From JAHJQQ01 sp964458835 (lineage in GTDB: Bacteria; Pseudomonadota; Gammaproteobacteria; Thiohalobacterales; Thiohalobacteraceae), in assembly GCA_964458835.1 (NCBI GenBank), contig CAYWKV010000156.1:1-7301 (forward strand): a DNA stretch of 7,301 nt. The letters are read 5' to 3'. Positions 1-5,872 of the stretch are shown here, piece by piece. Position 1 is the stretch's first letter, and every line of letters starts with the position of its first letter. The notes below the pieces were generated by a model that was given only the letters and a program-made list of their open reading frames with translations, ran no database searches and was not told where the DNA came from. Made by a program: the position numbers and the translations under genes.

Positions 1-34
1 CTCCTCACTCCTCACTCCTCACTCCTCACTCCCC
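1..34 (-). repeat. Heptamer tandem repeat (TGAGGAG)n at the 3' end of the CBS gene
   Basis: On the plus strand this reads as CTCCTCA repeated with a strict period of 7 (the A falls at positions 7, 14, 21 and 28), giving four perfect units and a degenerate C-rich tail to position 34. It may continue beyond the window edge. Read in the direction of the CBS gene it is TGAGGAG. The last codons of that gene (Ser-Glu-Glu) and its TGA stop at 21-19 lie inside the repeat. Because 7 is not a multiple of 3, the array offers TGA in all three frames within 21 bases. A related, partly decayed array lies in the opposite orientation at 7241-7275. Confidence 0.9.
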
Positions 35-432
35 CTGACCAAACCCCGCAGCACCATGTCCGTGAAGCTGACGATGCCGATCACCTCACCGTGCTCGACG
101 ACCGGCGCGCGCGACAGGTCGAAGCGCTCGAACAGGCGGGCGCAGTAGCGGATGTCCATGCCGGGATCGACGGCGACGACCGGCTTGGTCATGATCTCGT
201 AGACGTTGACGCGCTCGGGGGCGCGGTCGCGGGCCAGCACCTGGCGGGCGATGTCGGAGATCAGCACCATGCCGTATTCGTCGTCGTCGTCGCGCTTCTT
301 CACGATCAGCGTCTTGGTCTCGACATGCTGCATGGTGCGCAACGCCTCCGCCACGGTCATCATGCCGTCGACGAGATCGAAGCGGGGCTTCATGACCTCG
401 CGCACGCGCACGATCGGCTTGTTCTCGCTCAT
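19..432 (-). CDS. Two-CBS-domain protein, probable nucleotide-sensing regulator
   Basis: A soluble 137-residue protein made almost entirely of a tandem CBS pair (Bateman module). CBS1 spans about residues 10-70, starting at REVM and ending after GMVLISDIARQVL. CBS2 spans about 77-131, starting at VYEIMTK and ending in GIVSFTDMVLRGL. The second repeat has the full GhhSxxD ribose-contact motif (Gly119, Ser122, Asp125). The first keeps Gly54 and Asp60 but has Leu57 at the Ser/Thr position. CBS pairs usually bind AMP, ATP or related adenine compounds. An acidic run, KKRDDDDEYG (residues 45-54), sits in CBS1. The gene is last in the four-gene operon. Its ATG overlaps the stop of the P-II-like gene in an ATGA junction, and GGAGG lies 7 bases upstream. 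The stop codon lies in the heptamer repeat. No enzymatic or DNA-binding domain is attached, so it probably acts by protein contact, perhaps with the DUF1538 transporter or the P-II-like protein (inference). Confidence 0.93.
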   Translation of the reverse strand: MSENKPIVRVREVMKPRFDLVDGMMTVAEALRTMQHVETKTLIVKKRDDDDEYGMVLISDIARQVLARDRAPERVNVYEIMTKPVVAVDPGMDIRYCARLFERFDLSRAPVVEHGEVIGIVSFTDMVLRGLVRGSEE

Positions 433-779
433 AGTTTTTCCTCCACCACGTCACTGAGAGTGCGTATCTGCCGGGTCACGCCCACGGCATCCTCCACGTC
501 GATCTGGAAGGCGATACCGGTGCCCGGCTTGCTGTCGAATTCGCCCACCGTGGCGATGGTCTCCAGGATGGATCGGCTGAGGTGCTCCTCGACCAGGAAC
601 AGCAGCATGTCGCGCTGCGTCTCCAGGGCCAGCCCGAAAAAGGTCCTGGCCTTCTGCACGCCCTCGCCGCGCGCCTGACTGATGACGGTGGCACCGGTGG
701 CGCCGGCCTCGCGCGCGGCCTTGAGCACGGCGCCGGTCTTGTCGTCCTCGACGAGGGCGATCAACAATTTGAAATGCAT
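429..779 (-). CDS. P-II-like signalling protein
   Basis: A 116-residue protein with the ferredoxin-like P-II layout. It has a first strand and helix (residues 3-26), a GATGATVISQARGEG segment (26-40) where GlnB has GMTVTEVKGFGRQKG, a T-loop region (about 38-56), strand DMLLFLV (57-63), a helix (64-79), and a C-terminal GTGIAFQIDVEDAVGV segment matching the B-loop and last strand. By eye the T-loop stretch is about five residues shorter than in GlnB. It has no tyrosine, so the classical uridylylation site (Tyr51) is absent. Gly and Glu replace the RQKG nucleotide-loop residues. It therefore looks like a P-II relative dedicated to a neighbouring transporter rather than GlnB or GlnK. The start is fixed by a strong GGAGGAGG 7 bases upstream. 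It begins 3 bases after the second DUF1538 gene and overlaps the CBS gene by 4 bases. Family assignment is firm; ligand and target are unknown. Confidence 0.88.
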   Translation of the reverse strand: MHFKLLIALVEDDKTGAVLKAAREAGATGATVISQARGEGVQKARTFFGLALETQRDMLLFLVEEHLSRSILETIATVGEFDSKPGTGIAFQIDVEDAVGVTRQIRTLSDVVEEKL

Positions 780-782
780 GCC

Positions 783-1574
783 TCAACCTCCTCCGACTTG
801 ACTCTTGCGTGCAGCGCGCCGGGCGAACCACACGCTCAACTGCGCGTATCCCATCACGGACATGATCGGAAACAGACAGGCGAAGGCCACCAGCCCGAAC
901 CCGTCCAGCAACGGACTGCGCCCCGGCAACGCACCGGCCAAACCGAGCCCCAGCGCAGTGACCAGGGGCACGGTGATGATGGAGGTCGTGACGCCGCCCG
1001 AATCGTAGGCGACCGGGACGATGCTGCGCGGCGCGAACCAGGTCTGTACCAGCATCAGCAGATAGAACGGTATCAGGAAATGATGCAGCGGGATGCCGAG
1101 CACCAGCTTCAGGGTGCCGAGCAGCAGCCCCAGCCCCACGCCGAACGCCACGGCCAGCCGCAGTCCCCACTGACTGATGGTATCGCCGGACACGTGGCGC
1201 ACCTTGGCTGCGACCGCAATCACCGCCGGTTCGGCGATGCTGGCCGCGAAGCCCAGCGCCGCGGCGAACAGATACACCCAATAATAGTTGCGCCAGTCGA
1301 TGCCGATCGGCTCCACCGCGCCCGGAGCGACGAAGGCGGGGGCGGTGAGCTGGTCGGCCATCATGGCCCCCAGGGGAAACAGCGACAACTCCAGACCCTC
1401 CAGCAGAATCACCAGTCCCACCACCACGTAGATCAGCCCCAGTACGGCGCGACGCGGGTTCGGCAAGGGTCGGTGAATCGCCACGAACTGGAAGAACAGC
1501 ACCACCGCAACGATCGGCAGAACGGCCAGCAGCGCCGAAACCAGCACCTCCATGCCGGTGACGAGGAAGTCCAT
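783..1574 (-). CDS. DUF1538 membrane protein, second of the pair (UmpAB-like putative cation/H+ antiporter subunit)
   Basis: A 263-residue, very hydrophobic integral membrane protein of the DUF1538 family, paralogous to the product of the gene upstream. Shared blocks are GLELSLFPLG (residues 60-69), GFAASIAEPAVIAVAAK (108-124), WGLRLAVAFGVGLGL (136-150), AYDSGGVTTSIITVPLVTAL (189-208) and LLDGFGLVA (222-230). Acidic residues within membrane blocks (Glu115 in AEPA, Asp191 in AYDSGG) are candidate ion-binding sites. Compared with its partner it has about 15 extra residues between GLEL and the AEPA block (around 75-100) and a basic C-terminal tail, ARRAARKSQVGGG. From memory, a DUF1538 pair from Halomonas was reported as a two-component Na+(Li+,K+)/H+ antiporter named UmpAB; I cannot say which gene here would be A or B. 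The ATG shares one base with the stop of the upstream gene (TGATG) and lacks a clear Shine-Dalgarno, so translation is probably coupled and the two subunits made together. Family is firm; transport function is inferred. Confidence 0.9.
   Translation of the reverse strand: MDFLVTGMEVLVSALLAVLPIVAVVLFFQFVAIHRPLPNPRRAVLGLIYVVVGLVILLEGLELSLFPLGAMMADQLTAPAFVAPGAVEPIGIDWRNYYWVYLFAAALGFAASIAEPAVIAVAAKVRHVSGDTISQWGLRLAVAFGVGLGLLLGTLKLVLGIPLHHFLIPFYLLMLVQTWFAPRSIVPVAYDSGGVTTSIITVPLVTALGLGLAGALPGRSPLLDGFGLVAFACLFPIMSVMGYAQLSVWFARRAARKSQVGGG
787..794 (-). promoter_or_regulatory. Strong Shine-Dalgarno for the P-II-like gene
   Basis: GGAGGAGG on the minus strand, 7 bases before the ATG at 779. It lies inside the last codons of the upstream DUF1538 gene and encodes its C-terminal Gly residues. 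It is the best ribosome binding site in the operon. This suggests that the small regulator is made at a higher rate than the membrane proteins, though that is inference from strength alone. Confidence 0.8.
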
Positions 1575-2302
1575 CAGATCAGTATCCCGAAGGCCATCAC
1601 GAAGATCATCGGCATCACCGTGGACAGGGCGACCAGCCCGAAGCCGTCCACCAGCGGATTGCGCCCCTCGATGGAGGACGCCAGTCCGACACCGAGCGCG
1701 GCGACCAGCGGCACGGTGATCACGGAGTTGGACACCGGGCCGGCATCGTAGGCGATCGCCATGACCTCGCGCGGGGCGAACGGAGACATCAGGACCACGA
1801 CCGCGTAGGCGGCCGAAATCAGCACATGCATGGGCCAGGCGAAGATGATCCTCAGCACGCCGATCACCAGCGCGATGCCGACCGCCAGGCAGACCATCAG
1901 CCGCAGGCCCCAGGCATAGGCCCGGCGCCCCTCTTCAGTGACCAGCGCGCCATCGACCGCGGCGCCGGCCGCCTTGTCGGCCACGGCGATCAGAGCCGGC
2001 TCGGCGGCCGACGCGCCGAATCCGAGGGCGAAGGCGAACAGCAACAGCCAGCTCACACTGCCCTTGCGGGCGAAGGCATAGGCCATGTTCTCGCCAATCG
2101 GGAACAGCCCCAGTTCCAGGCCCCGCACGAACAGCGCCAGACCGATGACGACCAGCAGCATGCCCAGCAGGAGGCTGCCGAGATCCTGAATCGGCTGACG
2201 CAGCACCACCAGCTGAAAGAAGCCGATCACCAGGAAGATCGGCAGCAGATCGCGCGTGCTGCCCCGCACGCTGTGCCAGAACGCCATCAATTGCTGTTTC
2301 AA
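1574..2302 (-). CDS. DUF1538 membrane protein, first of the pair (UmpAB-like putative cation/H+ antiporter subunit)
   Basis: Integral membrane protein, 242 residues from the chosen TTG start, first gene of the minus-strand operon. It carries the same blocks as its neighbour: GLELGLFPIGENMA (residues 61-74), GFGASAAEPALIAVADK (94-110), WGLRLMVCLAVGIALVIG (131-148), AYDAGPVSNSVITVPLVAAL (184-203) and LVDGFGLVA (217-225). Glu101 and Asp186 are the conserved acidic positions. Unlike the second copy it has about nine extra residues after ADK (around 112-128), and it ends directly after the last membrane segment. The frame stays open up to an ATG at 2479, but residues encoded before 2302 are not membrane-like and look like intergenic translation. 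The TTG at 2302 has AGAGGA 6 bases upstream and gives the family's usual start (KQQLMAFWHSVRGSTRDLLP). An ATG at 2287 is the alternative. A heterodimer with the next gene product is the simplest model, by analogy with the reported UmpAB antiporter. Confidence 0.86.
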   Translation of the reverse strand: MKQQLMAFWHSVRGSTRDLLPIFLVIGFFQLVVLRQPIQDLGSLLLGMLLVVIGLALFVRGLELGLFPIGENMAYAFARKGSVSWLLLFAFALGFGASAAEPALIAVADKAAGAAVDGALVTEEGRRAYAWGLRLMVCLAVGIALVIGVLRIIFAWPMHVLISAAYAVVVLMSPFAPREVMAIAYDAGPVSNSVITVPLVAALGVGLASSIEGRNPLVDGFGLVALSTVMPMIFVMAFGILI

Positions 2303-2308
2303 GACGGA

Positions 2309-2314
2309 TCCTCT
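2309..2314 (-). promoter_or_regulatory. Shine-Dalgarno that decides a TTG start
   Basis: AGAGGA on the minus strand, 6 bases before TTG at 2302-2300. The same motif is 21 bases from the ATG at 2287, too far to serve it, and the ATG just upstream (2319-2317) is out of frame and closes after six codons. TTG is therefore preferred as the start of the first DUF1538 gene. Confidence 0.6.
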
Positions 2315-2369
2315 GCCATGGGCGTTCGCGCGGCACGCACGGCGACTGACGACGACGTCCCGGCACATG

Positions 2370-2391
2370 ACCCGACCGGCGCATGTCGGGT
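2370..2391. repeat. 7-bp inverted repeat in the divergent leader region
   Basis: ACCCGAC (2370-2376) and GTCGGGT (2385-2391) are perfect inverted copies separated by 8 bases. The site lies just downstream of the candidate promoter of the DUF1538 operon, inside its predicted 5' leader. It could be a repressor operator at the start of the transcript or an RNA hairpin. It has no following T-run, so it is not a simple terminator. Confidence 0.4.
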
Positions 2392-2407
2392 ATGCTGCCT
2401 TCAGGGC

Positions 2408-2437
2408 ATTGTATGAACCCCCTCTCGGAACAATCAA
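2408..2437 (-). promoter_or_regulatory. Candidate sigma70 promoter of the DUF1538/P-II/CBS operon
   Basis: Read on the minus strand, TTGATT (2437-2432; 4 of 6 consensus bases) is followed after 18 bases by TACAAT (2413-2408; 5 of 6). Transcription would begin near 2401, leaving a leader of about 100 bases before the TTG start. It is the most AT-rich piece of an otherwise GC-rich divergent region, which supports the call. I found no equally convincing promoter for the ATPase on the other strand. Confidence 0.5.
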
Positions 2438-2539
2438 GCCGCGCGACAGCAGGCCGATCGACGCTGCCCGGTGAATCAACGCGTGGTCGCGCGGTCTGTC
2501 CTATGACCACCACCCGAACCAAGGACGACGGTATCCACC

Positions 2540-5242
2540 ATGACTGACCCCAGCCAGCGAAACGACGCCTCCGTCTGGCACGCCCTGTCCGCCGACGACT
2601 GCCTGCGGCAGCTGGGCAGCACCGCGCACGGTCTCGGTGCCGACGAGGCCGCGCGCCGGTTCGCCGAACACGGCCCCAACCGCCTGCCGCCGCCGGCGCG
2701 GCGCAGCGCGTTCCTGCGCTTCCTGCTGCAGTTCCACAACCTGCTCATCTACGTGCTGCTCGCCGCCGGCGTGATCACCGCGCTGCTCGGGCACTGGATC
2801 GACAGCAGCGTGATCTTCGGCGTCGTGGTCATCAACGCCGTCGTCGGCTTCATCCAGGAGGGCAAGGCGGAGCAGGCCATGGACGCGATCCGGCAGATGC
2901 TCTCGCTCCACGCGGCGGTGCTGCGCGACGGCCGGCTGCACGAGATCCCCGCCGAGGAGCTGGTGCCCGGCGACGTCGTGCAGCTCGCCGCCGGCGACAA
3001 GGTGCCGGCCGATCTGCGCCTGCTGCGGGTGCGCGAGCTGCAGGTCGAGGAGGCGGCGCTGACCGGCGAGTCGGTGCCGGTCGAGAAGAACGGGACCGCC
3101 GTCGCCGCCGACGCGCTGCTCGGCGACCGCACGGGCATGGCCTACTCCGGTACGCTGGTCACCGCCGGCCGTGGATTCGGGCTGGTGGTCGCCACCGGCG
3201 GCGACACCGAGATCGGCCGCATCAGCGCCCTGCTGGCGCAGGTGGAGACGCTGACCACGCCGCTGCTGCGCCAGATCGCGCGCTTCGGCCAGACGCTGAC
3301 GGCCATCATCCTGGCGCTCGCCGGCTTCACCTTCGCCTGGGGCGTCTGGGTGCAGGACCAGTCGCTCGCAGACATGTTCCTCGCCGCGGTCGCACTAGCC
3401 GTGGCGGCGATCCCCGAGGGTCTGCCGGCGGTCATCACCATCACGCTCGCCATCGGCGTGCAGCGCATGGCCGCGCGCAACGTCATCATCCGCCGCCTGC
3501 CCGCGGTGGAGACGCTCGGCTCGGTGAGCATCATCTGCTCGGACAAGACCGGCACGCTGACCCGCAACGAAATGACGGTCGGGACGGTGATCACCCACGC
3601 CGGCCCCACCGACGTCAGCGGCACCGGCTATGCGCCGCACGGCCTGTTCAGCCGCGATGGCGTGGAGATCGAGCCGCAGGACGATGCGGCGCTGGAGGAC
3701 ACGCTGCGCGCGGCGCTGCTGTGCAACGACGCCGTACTGGAGGATCGCGACGGCGAATGGCACGCCTACGGCGATCCGATGGAGGCGGCGCTGATCACCG
3801 CCGCGCGCAAGGGCGGCCTGGAACCCGATCGCGAGAAGGACGAGCTCCCGCGCATCGACGTCGTGCCCTTCGATGCGCACCACCGCTTCATGGCGACGCT
3901 GCATCACGACCACGCCGGCCACGCCTTCGTGTATCTGAAGGGCGCGCCGGAACGCGTGCTGTCCATGTGTGCCCACCAGCGCGCCGAGGGCGAGGACCGG
4001 CCGCTGGATCCCCACTGGTGGCAGGGGCAGGCCGAAGCCCTCGCCGCGCGCGGCCGCCGCGTACTGGCACTGGCATTCCGCGTCCTGCCGGGGGACCAGC
4101 ACACGCTACACTTCCAGGACGTCGACAGCGGCCTGACCCTGCTCGGCCTGGTGGGTCTGATCGATCCACCGCGCGAGGAGGCGATCCGCGCGGTGGCGAA
4201 CTGCCACTCGGCCGGCATCGGCGTGAAGATGATCACCGGTGACCATGCCGTGACCGCCGCGGCCATCGGCCGCGAACTCGGCATCGGCGACGGGACCCCC
4301 GCGCTCACCGGTCACGACATCGAGGCCCTGGACGACGACGCCCTGCGCGGCGTGGTGCGGGATACCGAGGTATTCGCCCGCGCCAGCCCCGAGCACAAGC
4401 TGCGGCTGGTGACCGCCCTGCAGGCCGAAGGCGCGGTCACGGCCATGACCGGCGACGGTGTCAACGACGCGCCCGCGCTGAAGCGCGCCGACATCGGCGT
4501 GGCCATGGGCGTGAAGGGCACCGAGGCGGCCAAGGAGGCCGCCGAGATGGTCCTCACCGACGACAACTTCGCCTCCATCGTCGCCGGCGTCGAAGAGGGC
4601 CGCACCGTCTACGACAACATCCGCAAGGCGATCCTGTTCATCCTGCCGACCAACGGCGCGGAGGCCCTGGTGGTCGTGATCGCGGTGCTGCTCGGCCAGG
4701 TGCTGCCCATGACGCCGGTGCAGATCCTCTGGGTCAACATGGTGACGGCGGTGACGCTGGCGCTGGCGCTGGCCTTCGAGCCGGCCGAGCCCGGCCTGAT
4801 GACGCGGCGGCCGCGCCACGCCGACGAGCCGTTGCTGTCGGGGTTCCTGCTGTGGCGGATCGCCCTGGTCTCGCTGCTGCTGGTGGGCATGAGCTACGGC
4901 ATCTTCCTGTGGGTGCTGGATCAGGGCGGCACGCTGGAGGTTGCGCGCACCGCGGCGGTGAACGCCCTGATCGGCGGCGAGATCGTGTATCTGTTCAACA
5001 GCCGCTACCTGCGCGCCTCCAGCTTCAGCATCGCCGGGCTGTTCGGCAACCGCTACGCGCTGCTGGCGGCCGCACTGGTCAGCGTGATCCAGCTGCTGTT
5101 CACTTACGCCGGCTTCATGCAGACGTTGTTCCGGACTGCCCCGCTGACGCTGGGCACCTGGATACCGATCTGGGCGATGGCGGTGGGCGTGTTCCTGCTG
5201 GTGGAGGCCGAGAAGGCCTGGCGGCGGAGCCACGAGCGCTGA
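2540..5242 (+). CDS. P2-type (SERCA/PacL-like) cation-transporting P-type ATPase
   Basis: A complete 900-residue ATP-driven membrane cation pump. In order it has an N-terminal cation-ATPase region (about 10-80), first membrane helices (63-105), an actuator domain with TGES (175-178), helices 3-4 with PEGLP (292-296), the phosphorylation motif DKTGT (Asp335 is the phospho-acceptor), a nucleotide-binding domain with KGAPE (467-471), TGD (566-568), the hinge TGDGVNDAP (637-645) and six C-terminal helices. Aligned by eye to the SERCA ion sites, Glu293, Asn705, Glu708, Asn733, Thr736 and Glu814 match E309, N768, E771, N796, T799 and E908. SERCA D800 is Ala737 in WVNMVTAVTL. Loss of that central Asp argues against assuming Ca2+ transport. 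PEGLP also distinguishes it from MgtA. No stop-free ATG exists upstream, since TGA at 2504 closes the frame. The Shine-Dalgarno is poor (AAGGA at 2521-2525 lies 14 bases from the ATG). It is divergent from the DUF1538 operon. Family is certain; the ion is not. Confidence 0.95.
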   Translation: MTDPSQRNDASVWHALSADDCLRQLGSTAHGLGADEAARRFAEHGPNRLPPPARRSAFLRFLLQFHNLLIYVLLAAGVITALLGHWIDSSVIFGVVVINAVVGFIQEGKAEQAMDAIRQMLSLHAAVLRDGRLHEIPAEELVPGDVVQLAAGDKVPADLRLLRVRELQVEEAALTGESVPVEKNGTAVAADALLGDRTGMAYSGTLVTAGRGFGLVVATGGDTEIGRISALLAQVETLTTPLLRQIARFGQTLTAIILALAGFTFAWGVWVQDQSLADMFLAAVALAVAAIPEGLPAVITITLAIGVQRMAARNVIIRRLPAVETLGSVSIICSDKTGTLTRNEMTVGTVITHAGPTDVSGTGYAPHGLFSRDGVEIEPQDDAALEDTLRAALLCNDAVLEDRDGEWHAYGDPMEAALITAARKGGLEPDREKDELPRIDVVPFDAHHRFMATLHHDHAGHAFVYLKGAPERVLSMCAHQRAEGEDRPLDPHWWQGQAEALAARGRRVLALAFRVLPGDQHTLHFQDVDSGLTLLGLVGLIDPPREEAIRAVANCHSAGIGVKMITGDHAVTAAAIGRELGIGDGTPALTGHDIEALDDDALRGVVRDTEVFARASPEHKLRLVTALQAEGAVTAMTGDGVNDAPALKRADIGVAMGVKGTEAAKEAAEMVLTDDNFASIVAGVEEGRTVYDNIRKAILFILPTNGAEALVVVIAVLLGQVLPMTPVQILWVNMVTAVTLALALAFEPAEPGLMTRRPRHADEPLLSGFLLWRIALVSLLLVGMSYGIFLWVLDQGGTLEVARTAAVNALIGGEIVYLFNSRYLRASSFSIAGLFGNRYALLAAALVSVIQLLFTYAGFMQTLFRTAPLTLGTWIPIWAMAVGVFLLVEAEKAWRRSHER

Positions 5243-5250
5243 CGCCCGAC

Positions 5251-5278
5251 GGGACTGCGGAAGCACGGCGTGTATAAT
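5251..5278 (+). promoter_or_regulatory. Candidate promoter with perfect -10 box before the protease gene
   Basis: TATAAT (5273-5278) is a perfect sigma70 -10 hexamer in GC-rich surroundings. A weak -35, GGGACT (5251-5256; 3 of 6), lies 16 bases upstream. Predicted transcription would start about 7 bases after the box, at or next to the A of the ATG at 5285, so the message would have essentially no leader. Confidence 0.55.
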
Positions 5279-5284
5279 CGCCGC

Positions 5285-5815
5285 ATGCCCACCCCGCCCG
5301 AACAGCAACCCCACGCGCCCTTCGGCCGCGGCATGATCGTCGCCGCCTGGATCGTCGGGCTGGGCCTGCTCACCCTGCTGTTCAGCGACCTCCTGGAACG
5401 CGAGCGCAATCCCAACCGCCAGGTCCTCAGTCGCGTGGACGGCGACGGCGGCGTGGACGTGGTGCTGCAGCGCAACCGCTACGGCCACTACGTCGCGACC
5501 GGTCGCATCAACGGCGAGCGCGTGGAGTTCCTGGTCGACACCGGCGCGAGCGACGTCTCGGTACCGGGCGCGCTCGCCGCGCGGCTCGGCCTGGAGCGCG
5601 GCGCGGCGCTGACCTACCAGACCGCCAACGGCACCGTCACCGGCTACCGCACGCGCATCGACCGCCTGGAACTCGGCGAACTGGTGCTGCAGGACGTGCC
5701 GGCCAGCATCAACCCGGCCTATCGCGAGAACGATGTCCTGCTCGGCATGAGCGTGCTCAAGCGGTTGGAATTCACCCAGCGCGGCGATACGCTGACCCTG
5801 CGGCCGCTGCGCTGA
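5285..5815 (+). CDS. Membrane-anchored retropepsin-like aspartic protease (TIGR02281-type, clan AA)
   Basis: 176 residues from the ATG at 5285. One N-terminal membrane segment (about residues 17-34, MIVAAWIVGLGLLTLLFS) is followed by a periplasmic-facing domain. The single-lobe aspartic protease signature FLVDTGASDVSVP (82-94) carries the catalytic Asp85. The second half of the fold shows LGELVLQDVPA (130-140) and the closing LLGMSVLKRLEF (152-163). With one DTGA motif per chain, activity would need a homodimer, as in retropepsins. Size and layout fit the bacterial TIGR02281 family, whose substrates I do not know. An alternative GTG start at 5270, preceded by GGAAG with a 6-base gap, would add five residues (MYNRR) but would place the TATAAT box inside the gene. 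It follows the ATPase by 42 bases and may have its own promoter, so a functional link to the ATPase is not implied. Confidence 0.88.
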   Translation: MPTPPEQQPHAPFGRGMIVAAWIVGLGLLTLLFSDLLERERNPNRQVLSRVDGDGGVDVVLQRNRYGHYVATGRINGERVEFLVDTGASDVSVPGALAARLGLERGAALTYQTANGTVTGYRTRIDRLELGELVLQDVPASINPAYRENDVLLGMSVLKRLEFTQRGDTLTLRPLR

Positions 5816-5872
5816 AAGCCGGGGCCGCGCTGCGGTGACAAGCCGAACAACAAGTCACGAGCGGACATCGCC

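Noticed and set aside
1..34. CRISPR-like or clustered repeat array
   Set aside because: The unit is 7 bases with no spacers, so it is a simple tandem repeat.
429..779. Naming the gene glnB or glnK
   Set aside because: There is no T-loop tyrosine, the loop is shorter, the nucleotide-loop residues differ, and the neighbour is not an ammonium transporter.
582..1751. Plus-strand open frame across the P-II and DUF1538 genes
   Set aside because: It is a Gln/His/Arg-rich shadow of three minus-strand genes that have ribosome sites, coupled junctions and recognisable families.
2303..2479. N-terminal extension of the first DUF1538 gene up to the ATG at 2479
   Set aside because: The extra 59 residues are Arg- and Cys-rich with no membrane or family character, would overlap the candidate promoter, and have no ribosome site. 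The TTG at 2302 has one.
2540..5242. MgtA-type Mg2+ importer or a heavy-metal (P1B) ATPase
   Set aside because: Helix 4 has PEGLP, not the MPE-type motif of MgtA or the CPx motif of P1B pumps, and there is no N-terminal metal-binding domain.
4106..5488. Long open frame on the minus strand opposite the ATPase gene
   Set aside because: Its translation is His-, Gln-, Arg- and Gly-rich with no fold features. It lies antisense to a pump with every catalytic motif intact. Long shadow frames are expected in GC-rich coding DNA.
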